NCBI GenBank assembly: GCA_963825255.1 | Contig: CAWGSF010000009.1 | Coordinates: forward strand, 1,116,001 to 1,180,000 | Length of the DNA stretch: 64,000 bases | From: JAIBJN01 sp963825255 | GTDB lineage: Bacteria; Actinomycetota; Thermoleophilia; Gaiellales; Gaiellaceae | Direction: 5' to 3' | Shown: positions 41,898 through 52,189 of the stretch, piece after piece | How positions within the stretch are numbered: position 1 is the first letter of the stretch | How the letters are laid out: every line of letters starts with the position of its first letter | Made by a program: the position numbers and the translations under genes | Notes under the pieces: generated by a model | What the model saw: only the letters and a program-made list of their open reading frames with translations | Database searches by the model: none | Told to the model about the DNA's origin: nothing

Positions 41898-42208
41898 CGC
41901 GGGACGAGCAGCTCGGGATAGCGGCCGGCGTCGAAGTCGCGGACGAAGCCCGTGAGGCCGTGCTGGAACTCGATGCGCTTCCCGTACGCGCGCTCGTAGT
42001 CGACGAGCACGACGCCGAGGTCCTCGAACGCCCGCTCGAGGACGCAGCCGCCCCCGTCCCACGCCGTGCAGGCGGACGGGAGCTCGAAGAGGGGGTCGAC
42101 GCCGTGCGCGACGCGGATCCGGTTCACGCGGCGCAGGACCTCGTCGAGCGGGCGCTGCGGAGCCGCGACCGGAGCGGGATCGTCCCGTGCAGGGACCGTG
42201 ACCGCCAT
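41894..42208 (-). CDS. Hypothetical protein upstream of the BNR protein
   Basis: A 104-residue protein from ATG 42208 with a low-complexity start and the ordered part LDEVLRRVNRIRVAHGVDPL and FEDLGVVLVDYERAYGKRIE. It contains two cysteines (ACTAWDGGGCVLERAF) and no membrane helix. It is translationally coupled to the BNR protein gene. I recognise no family; a partner role is inferred from coupling. Confidence 0.6.
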   Translation of the reverse strand: MAVTVPARDDPAPVAAPQRPLDEVLRRVNRIRVAHGVDPLFELPSACTAWDGGGCVLERAFEDLGVVLVDYERAYGKRIEFQHGLTGFVRDFDAGRYPELLVPR

Positions 42209-42265
42209 ACCGTCTCGAGTGTACGCGATGCGTCTGGGCGGCCCGTCCGCCGATAGGGTGGCCCG

Positions 42266-43166
42266 GTGAGCCTGCCGAGCGAGGTGGCCGTCGTCGGCGC
42301 CGGGACGATGGGCGCGGGGATCGCCGCGGGTCTTCGCGGAGGCCGGCTCGTCGGTCCGGCTGTGCGCGCGGCGCGAGTCGAGCCTCGAGAAGGCGCGCGC
42401 ACGGCTCGGCGTTGCGGCCGAACGCGTGCGGACGACGACGGCGGTCGACGAGGCGCTCACGGGGGCCGAGCTCGTGATCGAGACGATCGTCGAGGACGCC
42501 GCGCCGAAGCGGGAGGTCCTCGAGCGCGCGGAGGCTCTCGCGGCGCCGGACGCGATCCTCACCACGAATACCTCGTCGCTTCCCGTGGCCTCGCTCGCGG
42601 GCGCGCTCCGCCGGCCGGAGCGTTTCGCGGGCCTCCACTGGCTCAATCCGCCCGAGCTCGTCGAGCTGGTCGAGGTCGTTGCGGGGGAGCGCACCGCGGA
42701 CGCGACGGTCGAGACGCTCGCCGGCTGGATGGAGCTCCTGGGCAAGGCGCCGGTCGTCGTGCGCCGGGACCTCCCGGGGTTCGTCGTGAACCGCCTCCAG
42801 TACGCGCTCCTGCGCGAGGCGTACGCGCTCGTCGATGCCGGCGTCTGCTCGTTCGCGGACGTCGACCGCGCCGTCGTCCACGGCCTCGGCGCGCGGTGGG
42901 CGGCGATCGGGCCCTTCACGACGATGGATCTCGCCGGCCTCGACGTCCACGCAGCGGTGGCGGCGAACCTGTGGCCGGAGCTGGCGAGCGGGGGCGAGCC
43001 CTCGTCGACGATCGCGCATGCCCTCGAGTCGGGCGCCCGCGGCGTCGAGAGCGGGCGCGGTCTCCTCGGCGGCTACCCGGCCGCGGCGGCCGCCGAGCTC
43101 CGCGACCGGCGCGACAGGGTGCTGAGGGGCCTCCCCGCGCTCCGGGACGGGGAGCGCGAGGACTGA
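42266..43166 (+). CDS. 3-hydroxyacyl-CoA dehydrogenase family enzyme (one apparent frameshift)
   Basis: The N-terminus has the NAD-binding motif VAVVGAGTMGAGIAA (residues 7-21). One extra G near 42330 (GCCGCGGGTC) breaks the frame; without it the protein reads AVFAEAGSSVRLCARR and joins ELVIETIVEDAAPKREVLER, ILTTNTSSLPVASLA, RFAGLHWLNPPELVELVEVV and DLPGFVVNRLQYALLREAYA. These are the 3HCDH signatures, with the catalytic His in LHWLNPP. Length is about 299. Such enzymes oxidise 3-hydroxyacyl-CoA in beta-oxidation or act on related hydroxy acids. It starts at GTG, divergent from the BNR unit, and is convergent with urocanase. Confidence 0.85.
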
Positions 43167-43179
43167 CCGACCCAGGGGG

Positions 43180-44813
43180 TCACGAGCCCGGGATCGCCAG
43201 CCCGTGCTGCACCGCTTCGGCCAGCGCCTCCGGGTAGCCGGCGTCGGCGTAGCGCGCGATCCCGAGCGCGGGGTCGGTCGAGAAGACGCGGCGGAGCTTT
43301 CGCTCCGCGAGGTCGCTCCCGTCGGCGACCACGACCATCCCCGAGTGGAGCGACCGGCCGATGCCCACCCCGCCGCCGCTTCCGATCGCGACCCAGCTCG
43401 CGCCCTGGGCGGCGTTGAGCAAGGCCGAGAGCACGGGCCAGTCGGCGATCGCGTCGCTCCCGTCGCGCATCGCCTCCGTCTCGCGGGTCGGCGAGGCGAC
43501 GGACGCGGGGTCCATGTGGTCGCGGCCGAGGGCGAGAGGGCCGCAGGAACCGGAGCGGACGAGGTCGTTGAGCGCAACGGCGACGCGTTCGCGCTCCCCG
43601 AGCCCGAGCCAGCAGATCCGCGCCGGCAGCCCCTGGAGCGGGACGCGATCGCGGGCGAGCTCGATCCAGGCCCGGAGAGAGTCGGTGGCCACGACCTCCA
43701 TGAGCGCGTCCTCGCTCCGCCGCAGGTCGTCGAGGTCGCCGCTCAGGCAGACCCAGCGGAAGGGCCCGACCCCGCGGGCGAGGATCGGCCTGACGTAGGC
43801 GGACACGAACCCGGGGATGGCCTGGGCGTCGGCGACTCCGTGAGCTGCGGCCTGCGCGCGGATGCCGTTTCCGTACTCGAAGACGACGGCACCGCGCTCC
43901 CGGTAGCCGAGCAGCGCCTCGACGTGGGTCGCGAGCGAGCCGAAGACGGCCTCGCGGAAGGCCGGGTCCTCCGGGTCGGAGTCGGCCGCCTGGGCCGGCG
44001 AGTAGCCCCGGGGGACGTATCCGCGCAGCGGGTCGTGGGCGGCGGTCTGGTCGGTGACGACGTCGAAGCTCGACGCCGTCGGCCAGCAGGCGCGGGACGA
44101 CGTCGGCGGCGTTGCCGACGAGCGCGACCGTGCCCGGCCCTGCCGGGTCGAGGTGCGCGGTGAGCGCATGGTCGTAGTCGGCGACGACGTCGACCCAGCC
44201 GTCGTGGAGACGGCGCTCGGCCTTCCCGCGGTCGACCTCGACGACGAGCGCGCGGCCGCCGTTCCTCGTCACGCCGAAGCCCTGCGCCCCGCCCATCCCG
44301 CCGAGCCCCGCCGTGAGCACCCGCCTCCCGGCCAGCGAGCCTCCGAAGTGCGAGCGCGGCGACCGCGCGGAACGTCTCGTACGTGAACCCGAGGATCCCC
44401 TGCGTGCCGATGTAGAACCAGCCGGCCGCCGTCATCTGCCCGAACATGGTCAGGCCGGCCGCCTCGAGCCGGTGGAAGCTGTCCTCGTCGGACCAGGCGG
44501 GCACGACCATCGCGGTCGAGATGAGGACGCGAGGGGCGGCCTCGTGCGTGCGGAGGACGGCGACCGCCTTGCCCGACTGGACGAGCAGCGTCTCGTCGTC
44601 CGCGAGGCGTTCGAGCGCCGCGACGATCTCCGCGAGGGCCTCCGGGCTCCGGGCGGCCCGCCCGCGGCCGCCGTAGACGACGAGCGCGGCGGGATCCTCG
44701 GCGACCTCCGGGTCGAGGTTGTTCAGGAGGCAGCGCAGCGCCCCTTCCTGCTCCCAGCCCCGGCAACGGAGCTCCCGCCCCCGGGGAGCCCCGTGGAGGT
44801 GCGCGTCGAGCAC
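43180..44813 (-). CDS. hutU: Urocanate hydratase (two apparent frameshifts)
   Basis: Urocanase converts urocanate to imidazolone propionate in histidine breakdown, with NAD+ as electrophile. The start GTG 44813 gives RGWEQEGALRCLLNNLDPEV, ALVVYGGRGRAAR, DDETLLVQSGKAVAVLRTHE and GLTMFGQMTAAGWFYIGTQG. Near 44345 a +1 shift leads into the NAD loop GLGGMGGAQGFGVTRNGGRA and VEVDRGKAERRLHDGWVD; near 44075 another leads to FDVVTDQTAAHDPLRGYVPR, AVVFEYGNGIRAQA, PFRWVCLSGDLDD, LPARICWLGLGER and IGSGGGVGIGRSLHSGMV. The joined protein has about 543 residues, near the family norm. No other hut gene is in the window. Confidence 0.9.
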
Positions 44814-44850
44814 GCGCGGATCGTATCGGCGGAGTCTTCGCCCTCCCCGG

Positions 44851-47176
44851 TCAGGAGCCGCCGGTGGGCTCGGTGGCCGGCTGTCTCTCGACGCCTCCCC
44901 TCGGCGCGGCGGCGTCGTGCGGCGACTCGATCGTGAGGTTCGGGAGGATCCGGTCGAGCCAGCCCGGGATGTACCACGCCTTCTCGCCCATGAGGGTGAG
45001 GAAGGCCGGCACGAGCGTCATCCGCACGACGAGCGCGTCCGTGAGGATCGCGACGGCGAGCAGGAGACCGAACTCCTTCGGGATGCGGTCAGCGCGTGAG
45101 GATGAACGCGGCGAAGACGGTGCCCATGATGATCGCGGCCGCCACGATCGACTCGCCCGATCGCGGCGATGCCGTGCTCGACCGCCTGGCGCGTATGCGA
45201 GGCCGTGGACGTGCTCCTCCCGGATGCGGCTCATCAGGAAGACCATGTAGTCCATCGAGAGCCCGAAGAGGATCGCGAACGCGATCGGCGGGACGAACGT
45301 CTCGATCGGACCGGTCCGGTCGAGGCCCGTGAGGCCGAGCAGGTACCCCTCCTGCACGACGAGGGTGAGCACGCCGAAGGCGATGAAGGCGGAGAGGATG
45401 GTCGTGATCGCCGCCGTCAGGGAGATGACGATCGAGCGGAACGCCATGGCGAGCACGATGAAGGTGACGCCGATGATGTAGAGGAGGAAGAGCGGCAGGC
45501 GCTCCATGATCCGGTCGGCGATGTCCTTGAACGCCGCGTTCAGGCCGGACGACGTAGGCGACGGCGTTGCCGCCCTCCGGTCGCCGCGGGCACGACGTCG
45601 TCCGCGCAGGCGGTCGACGAGCTGGCCGGTCGCCTCGTCCTGGGGGGCCGAGGTCCGGCGTCACGAAGACGATGGCGACGGTCTTCTCGTCGTTGAGCTG
45701 CGGCTCGTCCACCGAGGCGACGCCCTCGAGCCCCTGGATGCCCTCGTAGATCCGCTGCGGCGCCTGGGGATCGTCGTTCACGTCGACGACGATGGGAATC
45801 GGGCCGTTGAAGCCCGGCCCGAAGCCCTCCGCGAGCAGGTCGTAGGCCCGGCGGGCGGTCTGCTCCTTCGGCTGCGTCCCCTGGTCGGACGCCCCGAGCC
45901 GCACGAGGAGCGAGGTCGCTGCGAGCCCGAAGCCGGCGACGAGCAGGACGACGAAGATCGCGCTTCGCGTGGGACGTGACGAACCGTCCCCAGCGGGCGA
46001 TCAGCGTCTTCTCGCGGGCGGCCTCGGAGTCGTCGATCGGCTTCAGGAACGGCACCTTCAGCCGGTCGATCTTGTGCCCGAGCAGGCGCAGGACGGCGAG
46101 GAGCAGCGAGTTGGCGATCAGGACGGTCGTCAGGACGCCGAGCGCCGACCCGATGCCGAGCTTGGTTATGAAGTCGAGCCCGAAGAACGCCAGGCCGGTG
46201 ACGGAGATCGCGACGGTCGTGCCCGCGAACAACACGGCGCGGCCCGCCGAGGCGCCGGCCTCGGCCGCGGCGTCGGCCGGTGACAGCCCTTCGTGCAGGA
46301 ACTGCCTGAACCGCGTCACGATGAAGAGCGAGTAGTCGATGCCGACGCCGAGGCCGATCATCGACACGAGCAGCGGCGTGATCGTGTTGATGTCGGTGAA
46401 GCCGGCGATGATGAAGAGCAGCAGGAAGGCGGTGAAGACGGCCGTCAGCGCGAGCACGATCGGGATGGAGGTCGCCACGAACGTCCGGAACACGACGAGC
46501 AGGACGATGATCGCGACGAGCAGGCCGAGGAGCTCCTGCGTGCCCTGCTCGATCGGCGGGAACTCGGCGTCCCCGTTGAACTCGGCGGTGATCCCGGCGG
46601 CGGCCACGGTGCTGCGGACCGAGTCCTCCACGGAGACGACCGCGTCGCGATCCTTGTCGTAGATGATCCGGTCGAACTGCGCCTCCGTGTAGGCGATGCG
46701 ACCGTCGTCCGAGATCGTGTCGTCGGCGAACGGGTCGCCGACGCTCTCGATGCCCGCCCGGTCCTCGGTCGCCGCGAACTGTTTCGTCTGGAGCTTGGCG
46801 AGGGCGTCCTCGATGGCGGCTTTGCGCTCCGGCGTGTCGAGTCGCTCGCCCGGGGGTGCCGCGAACACGAGGTTGAGGACGCCGCCCTGCTCGGAGGCGA
46901 ACTCGGACTCGATCAGGTCGGTCGCCTTCTGCGTGTCCGACCCCGGGATCTCGAACTCGTCCCGCAGGCTCCCGCCGAAGGCGATGACGACGACGATCAG
47001 GCAGCGATGGTGATGCCGAACCACGCCGCGACGACACGCCACGGGTGCGTGGCGCAGGCGCGCGTCCAGCGGGCGAGGCCGCCGGTCGAGAGGCGTTCGT
47101 GCGCGGCCCGCCGCTCCGTGGGAGGCGGCGACTCGGTTTCGTGGTTCCCGTCGGGTGCTGTCGGCTGGTCAGTCAT
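44851..47176 (-). CDS. MMPL/RND-family transporter (many apparent frameshifts)
   Basis: A large membrane protein of about 770 residues starting at ATG 47176 (MTDQPTAPDGNHETESPPPT, then THPWRVVAAWFG). Pieces in changing frames give FEIPGSDTQKATDLIESEFA, FTDINTITPLLVSMIGLGVG with IDYSLFIVTRFRQFLHEG, a second periplasmic domain (RAYDLLAEGFGPGFNGPIPI), then IIGVTFIVLAMAFRSIV, FAILFGLSMDYMVFLMSRIR and FGLLLAVAILTDALVVRM. This is the two-repeat MMPL layout with the GIDYS/SMDYM proton-relay motifs. At least eight single-base shifts occur (near 46995, 45970, four between 45540 and 45640, then 45195, 45160 and 45085). All pieces are collinear, so I take it as one gene with poor sequence quality. MMPL proteins export lipids or small molecules. 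Confidence 0.85.
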
Positions 47177-47268
47177 CGGTCGGCATCATCCTTTGTCGCT
47201 GCGGGTTTTCAGTGAAGACGAGCCCGGGCGTCGGAACTCATCGGTGGCCGTACCCGCGACCGCAGGTC

Positions 47269-47298
47269 TTGACACGCGCGCCGGGGCAGGAGGAGGAT
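47269..47298 (+). promoter_or_regulatory. Candidate promoter of the phosphodiesterase gene
   Basis: TTGACA at 47269-47274 with a GC-rich 18-base spacer and a weak GAGGAT at 47293-47298, about 42 bases before the GTG start. The -35 is perfect, the -10 poor, so the call is tentative. Confidence 0.3.
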
Positions 47299-47340
47299 CG
47301 CCCCGGTCGTGTCGTCGTCATGCCTTGGGGGTGCTGAATC

Positions 47341-49014
47341 GTGAGACGGATCAGGCGTGGGCTTTTCGTAGCGACGGTGGTCGCGCTCGTCGTCGGTGTC
47401 GGCGCGGCGACCGGAACGGGCTCGCAGAGCGCCGGCGGAAAGGGCGGGTCCGGCGGGCATCACGCGAGCAAGCCGACGCGCGTCCTGATCGTCCTCTTCG
47501 ACCAGATGCGGCCGGAGTACGCGGACAGGTTCGACATGACGAATTTCAAGCGGCTCCGCGACAAGGGCACGAACTTCAAGAACGCCTATCTCGGATACAT
47601 GGGCTCGGAGACGGTCATCAGCCACAACGTGATCGTCTCGGGACTGATTCCCAAGCACATGGGCTGGGTCGACGAAGCCTATCGAGATACCGAGAACCTG
47701 CTCGGGGGCGGCGCCGGGAACATGTGGGTGACGGGAGACCTCACGCTCGCGCAGTTCGACACGCTCGTCGCGAACGAGGACTACCCGAAGCTCGCCGACT
47801 ACCTGCACGCGAAATTCCCCGGCACGAAGTTCATCGCCGTCGGCGAGAAGTCGTACGCCGTCGAGTCGGCGGTCGCGCCGACGGGCGACATCGGCGTGCG
47901 CCTGTCCGGCCGCCAGGCGGACACGTCCCCGACGACCGGCTGCGCGAACCTCGACGGGCGCTGGCGCTTCCCGGCGGGCAAGAACGTCCCCACGTACCTG
48001 ACCGAGCCGAAGTGCGGGCGCTTCTACATCAACTCCGATGCCACCAACGACTACACGACGCTCACGACTCCGCCGGCGTGGATGTACCCGGAGGACGGCA
48101 ACCGCTTCCTGCCGGGCAACGACCCCGAGCACCTCGGCGGCGACACGTGGGCCGCCGACGCGGCGATGGCGATGATGGAGAACGAGGACTGGTCGGGCAT
48201 GTTCGTCACCCTCGGCGGGATCGACAAGGCCGGCCACATGTGGGGCGCTGACCAGGACGTCCAGTCGCCGCCCGGATCGCCCGACTACCAGACCCACGTG
48301 GAGTTCATGGCCAAGAACGCCGACGTCCAGCTCGGACGGATGCTCGCCAAGCTCAAGGAGCTGGGACAGCTCGACGACACGCTCGTCGTCCTGACCGCCG
48401 ACCACGGCGCCACGCACGGCAAGAGCTTCTACGGGCAGAACAAGCTCAACGGCGGCAACACGAACTGGTACTACGGCAACTCGGTCAACGACGGGCTCTT
48501 CAACGACCCGTCGCCGGCGCTGGCCCCGCTGATCGCGACCGGCAACGTCCAGTTCTCCTACCAGTCCACCGGGATCGAGACCTGGCTCGTCGACAACTCG
48601 CAGCCGAAGCTGATCGAGGCGGCGAAGATCATGGAGACGCTCCCGGGCGTGATCGCGAGCTACTACCGGCACGGCGACCACTTCCACCTCGTCGGGACGA
48701 ACCCGATGACGAAGTCCGAGAAGGCCTGGTGGCGCAAGCACGGCCAGGACATCGTCGACACGATGGGCGCGCCCAACGGGCCCGACGTGGTCGGGCTCCT
48801 GCACGACGACGTGAGCTACGGCGTCTACGGCGACCACGGCGGCGCGACCGAGGAGGTCCAGCGCGTGCCGATGGTCTTCTGGTCGCCTGGCCTCGACTTC
48901 CGAAACACGACGGGGAGCTCGTTCCAGACGCCGGACGTCATGCCGACGATCCTGAAGGCGATGGGGATCAAGCTGACGCAGCCCGTCGACGGGAGGGCGC
49001 GCTCGCTCGACTAA
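47341..49014 (+). CDS. Secreted alkaline-phosphatase-superfamily phosphodiesterase
   Basis: The 557-residue protein has a signal peptide (about 1-28) and a nucleotide pyrophosphatase/phosphodiesterase-like fold. RVLIVLFDQMRPEY holds the first metal Asp, GSETVISHNVIVSGLIPKHM the position of the Thr/Ser nucleophile, LGGIDKAGHMWG and VVLTADHGATHG the later metal-binding Asp/His pairs, and YGDHGGATEEVQRVPMVFWS the last His region. Substrates of this superfamily include phosphodiesters, sulfate esters and phospholipids; none can be chosen. It is divergent from the MMPL transporter and its frame is intact. Confidence 0.85.
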   Translation: MRRIRRGLFVATVVALVVGVGAATGTGSQSAGGKGGSGGHHASKPTRVLIVLFDQMRPEYADRFDMTNFKRLRDKGTNFKNAYLGYMGSETVISHNVIVSGLIPKHMGWVDEAYRDTENLLGGGAGNMWVTGDLTLAQFDTLVANEDYPKLADYLHAKFPGTKFIAVGEKSYAVESAVAPTGDIGVRLSGRQADTSPTTGCANLDGRWRFPAGKNVPTYLTEPKCGRFYINSDATNDYTTLTTPPAWMYPEDGNRFLPGNDPEHLGGDTWAADAAMAMMENEDWSGMFVTLGGIDKAGHMWGADQDVQSPPGSPDYQTHVEFMAKNADVQLGRMLAKLKELGQLDDTLVVLTADHGATHGKSFYGQNKLNGGNTNWYYGNSVNDGLFNDPSPALAPLIATGNVQFSYQSTGIETWLVDNSQPKLIEAAKIMETLPGVIASYYRHGDHFHLVGTNPMTKSEKAWWRKHGQDIVDTMGAPNGPDVVGLLHDDVSYGVYGDHGGATEEVQRVPMVFWSPGLDFRNTTGSSFQTPDVMPTILKAMGIKLTQPVDGRARSLD

Positions 49015-49083
49015 GAACTCGATCCAAAATGAGGCACTGAGTCGCCGGGCCGCCCTGGACGGCGCGATCCGGCGTCCTCGGTC

Positions 49084-49109
49084 GCGTCCGTATTCTCGAA
49101 TACGGACGC
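49084..49109. terminator. 12-bp inverted repeat between convergent genes
   Basis: GCGTCCGTATTC (49084-49095) and its exact reverse complement GAATACGGACGC (49098-49109) flank TC. It lies between the stops of two convergent genes (49014 and 49175) and is suited to terminate both. Confidence 0.7.
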
Positions 49110-49174
49110 TCCCTGCGTCCTTGTCTCGCACTCGCCCAGGACACTCCGGCGACGAGGCTCATCTGAACCGAGTT

Positions 49175-49948
49175 CTAGGTCGTCCGACCGGAGCGGGCGC
49201 GTTCGAGGGCGGCGACCGCCCGATCGAGCTGCGCGGTCAGCTGCTCGAGCTCGGCCTCGTCCTTGGCGGCGGCCTTCCGGGCCGCGTCGGCGGCGCGCTC
49301 GGCCCGCCGGGCCTCGTTCCTCGCCCGCCGGACCCGCTCCTTCAGCTCGGCGGCCTCGGCCCGGAGTCGTTCCACCTCCTGCCTGGCCTTCTCGATCCGC
49401 TGCGGGGGGCGCGGCGAGGCGCGCTTCGCCTTCGACGCGCGGCCGGTACCGGCGCCGATCGCGACGGGGCCGAACCCGGCCGGGTCGAGGTCGCCCGAGA
49501 GCCTGCCCTTCTCGACCAGCCGCTGCCCCTCCTCGTCCCCGGCGACGGCGGTCAGGGTCCCGCGGATGCGGTCGAGCGTCGCCTGGGTCGCCGGCTGGCC
49601 CGCCGACTCGAGCAGCGTCCTCGCGCTCGCGACGAGGGACTCGACCATGTCGCGCTGGCGTTCGACGGCCTCCTGGAGATCCTCGGGCCCGTCGCCCTGG
49701 AGCAGGCGCGACTGGGCGTCGCGCACGCGCCCGGCGGCCGTGACGAGCCCGCGAACCTGCATGCGCTCCCGGCGGGCGAGCTGGTTCACCGTCCAGGCCG
49801 AGAGCGAAGGTTTCGGCAGCGCCTTCACCTCGTCGGCCGCGTCGGTCTCCCCGGCCTCGCGGAGATCGCGGGCGAGGTCGTTGCGCGCCGCGGTGAACTC
49901 CGCGAGAGGGAGCCCGTACAGACGATCCATCTCCGCCTCGACGTTCAC
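49175..49948 (-). CDS. Coiled-coil protein downstream of a DNA-glycosylase-like gene
   Basis: From GTG 49948 the 257-residue protein is almost all helix: MDRLYGLPLAEFTAARNDLA, PSLSAWTVNQLARRERMQV, then a heptad-rich C-terminus (about 180-255; VERLRAEAAELKERVRRARN, DEAELEQLTAQLDRAVAALE). The opening, 'LP..EF...RN.LA...' and 'KPS..AW..N.L.R', is a recurring actinobacterial hypothetical family of unknown function. It is translationally coupled (GTGA) to the HhH-GPD-like gene upstream, which hints at a DNA-related role. Confidence 0.65.
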   Translation of the reverse strand: MNVEAEMDRLYGLPLAEFTAARNDLARDLREAGETDAADEVKALPKPSLSAWTVNQLARRERMQVRGLVTAAGRVRDAQSRLLQGDGPEDLQEAVERQRDMVESLVASARTLLESAGQPATQATLDRIRGTLTAVAGDEEGQRLVEKGRLSGDLDPAGFGPVAIGAGTGRASKAKRASPRPPQRIEKARQEVERLRAEAAELKERVRRARNEARRAERAADAARKAAAKDEAELEQLTAQLDRAVAALERARSGRTT

Positions 49949-50479
49949 GCCGCTTCCCCTTTCGCTCGCTGCTGTTCCTTCGACCACTGCCAGAGGGCCC
50001 GGTCGAAGGTCCGCCCGCCGACGCCGGCCCGCTCGAGCCAACGGACGCCACGCCGTGACGTAAGCCTCCCAGAAGCGGAAGGAGTACGCGGAGGGCGCAC
50101 GCACGCCGAGGGCATGGAGCGCCCGGACGTCGAGGATCGGGTAGCGGTCGGGGTCGGCGACGTGCAGGAGCACCGAGGCCGTGGGCCAGCCGATGCCCCT
50201 CAGCGAGAGCAGCGCCTCGACCCGTTCGCGCTCGCCGTTCCTCCCGTCCAGCCCTTCCCGCGTCGCGGCCTCCACGAACGGTTCGCGGTTCCGCCGGACG
50301 AGGGGGCCGCTCCTCGGCGTCTTCCAGCGGCACACGCGGATGAGCTCCGCGCGCGTGTAATAGCCACGGTCGCGGGCGGCCCGGCCGATGGCCAGCACGT
50401 CATCGTCCTCCCCGGCCGGGTAGCGGGCCGCGTACTCCGGCACGTCCTCGATGGCGAACTGGAGCGCGAACGCCGGCAT
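49945..50479 (-). CDS. HhH-GPD-type DNA-glycosylase-like protein (one apparent frameshift)
   Basis: About 177 residues after dropping one base near 50035. The helix-hairpin-helix is ALLSLRGIGWPTASVLLHVA and the following Asp is in DRYPILDVRALHALGV, the usual glycosylase arrangement (LPGIG...D). Typical catalytic Lys is not obvious, so it may bind or process DNA without being a classical glycosylase. The restored C-terminus reads WLERAGVGGRTFDRALWQWS and ends at 49945, overlapping the GTG of the coiled-coil gene. Confidence 0.7.
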
Positions 50480-50706
50480 CCGCCGAACCGTATCGGCGGT
50501 CCTGGGGGCAAGGTTCCGCGAGTGGGAGTGCCCAGGAAATACCGCGAGCCCACTCTGGCTGCCGAAATGCCGTTGCCGACGATGGGCGCTAATTCACGCA
50601 CTCAGCGGTGAAGAGCAGTATCAGGAGGCACAAACTTGGAATAGGCCCGCGCCAGTGCCGCCGAGAACCTCGTCTCGCGACTGGGCCCGGGGCGACTGCG
50701 CCGCTT

Positions 50707-51174
50707 CTAGGAAACGAATGCCTTCCGAACAGACGCAGCTGTCCATCTGTTCGTGCCGTGAATCGTTGGAACCTTCTCCGCGTTCAGCTTCTCGGCGATC
50801 TCCTCCAGCGACATCCGCTTCCCGAGCAGCGCGTTGATCTTCTTCCGCCATGTGTAGTCACGTCGGTTGCAGAGCCGATGCGCAAGCCGGACGTTGTCCG
50901 GGGTGAGGTGACCTCCGTGCATCTTCAGTCTCGGATAGTGGTCGGCCGTCGGCTCCCAATCGGAACGCGCCGATCTCGGGTCGAAGTACCTACGACCCCG
51001 GAAGCAGTAGCACTGGGGCATCTCGCAACGCACGTCGATGAGCTGGCCATCGCGGGCAAGTTGCCAGAGGATTCCGCGAGTTCCCAGGCGTTCGAGCTTC
51101 TGAACTGGAGTTTCTTCAGCGTTCACGGGTGCCGCTGGGGGTCTCGCTTGAGGGACCTGCTCTTCCTGGTTCAT
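50707..51174 (-). CDS. HNH endonuclease-like protein with recombinase-type tail
   Basis: The 155-residue protein has an HNH-like core: CEMPQCYCFRGRRYF, then EPTADHYPRLKMHGGHLTPD and NVRLAHRLCNRRDY, giving a Cys pair, the DH pair, N and the final H/C set of an HNH nuclease. The C-terminal 40 residues, MSLEEIAEKLNAEKVPTIHG and WTAASVRKAF, match the helix-turn-helix seen in the Recombinase domain of large serine recombinases. Base composition is lower in GC than the neighbours, consistent with transfer. It is divergent from and slightly overlaps the upstream reading of the VOC gene. Confidence 0.7.
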   Translation of the reverse strand: MNQEEQVPQARPPAAPVNAEETPVQKLERLGTRGILWQLARDGQLIDVRCEMPQCYCFRGRRYFDPRSARSDWEPTADHYPRLKMHGGHLTPDNVRLAHRLCNRRDYTWRKKINALLGKRMSLEEIAEKLNAEKVPTIHGTNRWTAASVRKAFVS

Positions 51175-51289
51175 GCTCGGGCTCCCAGTCCTCGAAGGTG
51201 GAGACGACCGGGCTATCGTCGCCGAAGGCGCACAACATCCCCCGCAGGTGACGTACATCGAGCATGCCGGCAACGGTAGCCTCGGCCGG

Positions 51290-52030
51290 GTGTTCGACCA
51301 TGTCGGCATCGCCGTCTCGGATCTCGCGGCCTCCGAGCGCTTCTACCGCACCGTCCTGAGCGTCCTGGGCGTCGAGCCCAGCCATGCAGACGCCGGGCTG
51401 GTCGAGTGGGAGGACTGGGACATCGGGCCGACGGACGGCGAGCACCCGGTGACCCGCGGGCTCCACGTCGGCTTCCGCGCCCGCGACCGCGCGCAGGTCG
51501 ACGCGTTCTGGCAGGCGGGCGTCGACGCAGGGTACCGCGACGACGGCGCGCCGGGGCCGCGCACGCAGTACGGCCCGACGTACTACGGCGGGTTCCTGCT
51601 CGACCCCGACGGCAACAGCGTCGAGGCTGTCCACGACGACCGCGAGGACGCCGTGCCCGACGGCCATGTCGACCACCTGTGGTTCCGCGTCCGCGACCCG
51701 CAGGCCTCCCGGCGCTTCTACACCACGATCGCCCCGCACGCCGGGCTCCGCCTGGCGCACGACGAGCCCGGCCGCGTGCAGCTGTCCGGCCCGGACTTCA
51801 GCTTCTCGCTCGTCCGGGACGAGCGGCCGCTCACGGAGCACGTCCACCTCGCGTTCCCCGCGCGCGAGGACGCCACGGTGCGCGCGTTCCACGCCGCCGC
51901 GCTCGCGGCGGGCTACGAGGACCACGGCGCGCCGGGCGAGCGCCCGGTCTACCACCCGGGCTACTACGGCGCGTTCGTCCTCGACCCGGACGGGCACAAC
52001 GTCGAGGTCGTCAACCACAACCGGGGCTGA
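51290..52030 (+). CDS. VOC-superfamily protein with two glyoxalase-like domains
   Basis: From GTG 51290 about 246 residues form two VOC modules: FDHVGIAVSDLAASERFYRT with YYGGFLLDPDGNSVEAVHDD, and VDHLWFRVRDPQASRRFYTT with YYGAFVLDPDGHNVEVVNHN. Each has the His at the start and the Glu at the end of the module that bind a metal in glyoxalase I-type enzymes. Both modules end GNxVE/HNVE. Substrate unknown. An upstream start at 51248 is possible; the reading from 51173 enters the HNH gene. Confidence 0.8.
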   Translation: MFDHVGIAVSDLAASERFYRTVLSVLGVEPSHADAGLVEWEDWDIGPTDGEHPVTRGLHVGFRARDRAQVDAFWQAGVDAGYRDDGAPGPRTQYGPTYYGGFLLDPDGNSVEAVHDDREDAVPDGHVDHLWFRVRDPQASRRFYTTIAPHAGLRLAHDEPGRVQLSGPDFSFSLVRDERPLTEHVHLAFPAREDATVRAFHAAALAAGYEDHGAPGERPVYHPGYYGAFVLDPDGHNVEVVNHNRG

Positions 52031-52189
52031 GCCGTGGCCGACGAGTCCGCCCGCCTCATTTGCGGTGTGCAGCACCATGCTGCTGAGCGCGCCGAGCCCG
52101 TTCCTGTACTTCCAGTTCTGATCTGTCGGGGCCTCAGCCGAGCTTCTGGGCCAACTCGATGAACGCCCACGCAATCAGCTTCCGCATGG

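Noticed and set aside
45080..45095. In-frame TGA in the MMPL gene as another possible Sec codon
   Set aside because: Dropping one base of the upstream CGC restores TADRIPKEFG in the family-correct frame, and the family has no Cys/Sec at this place.
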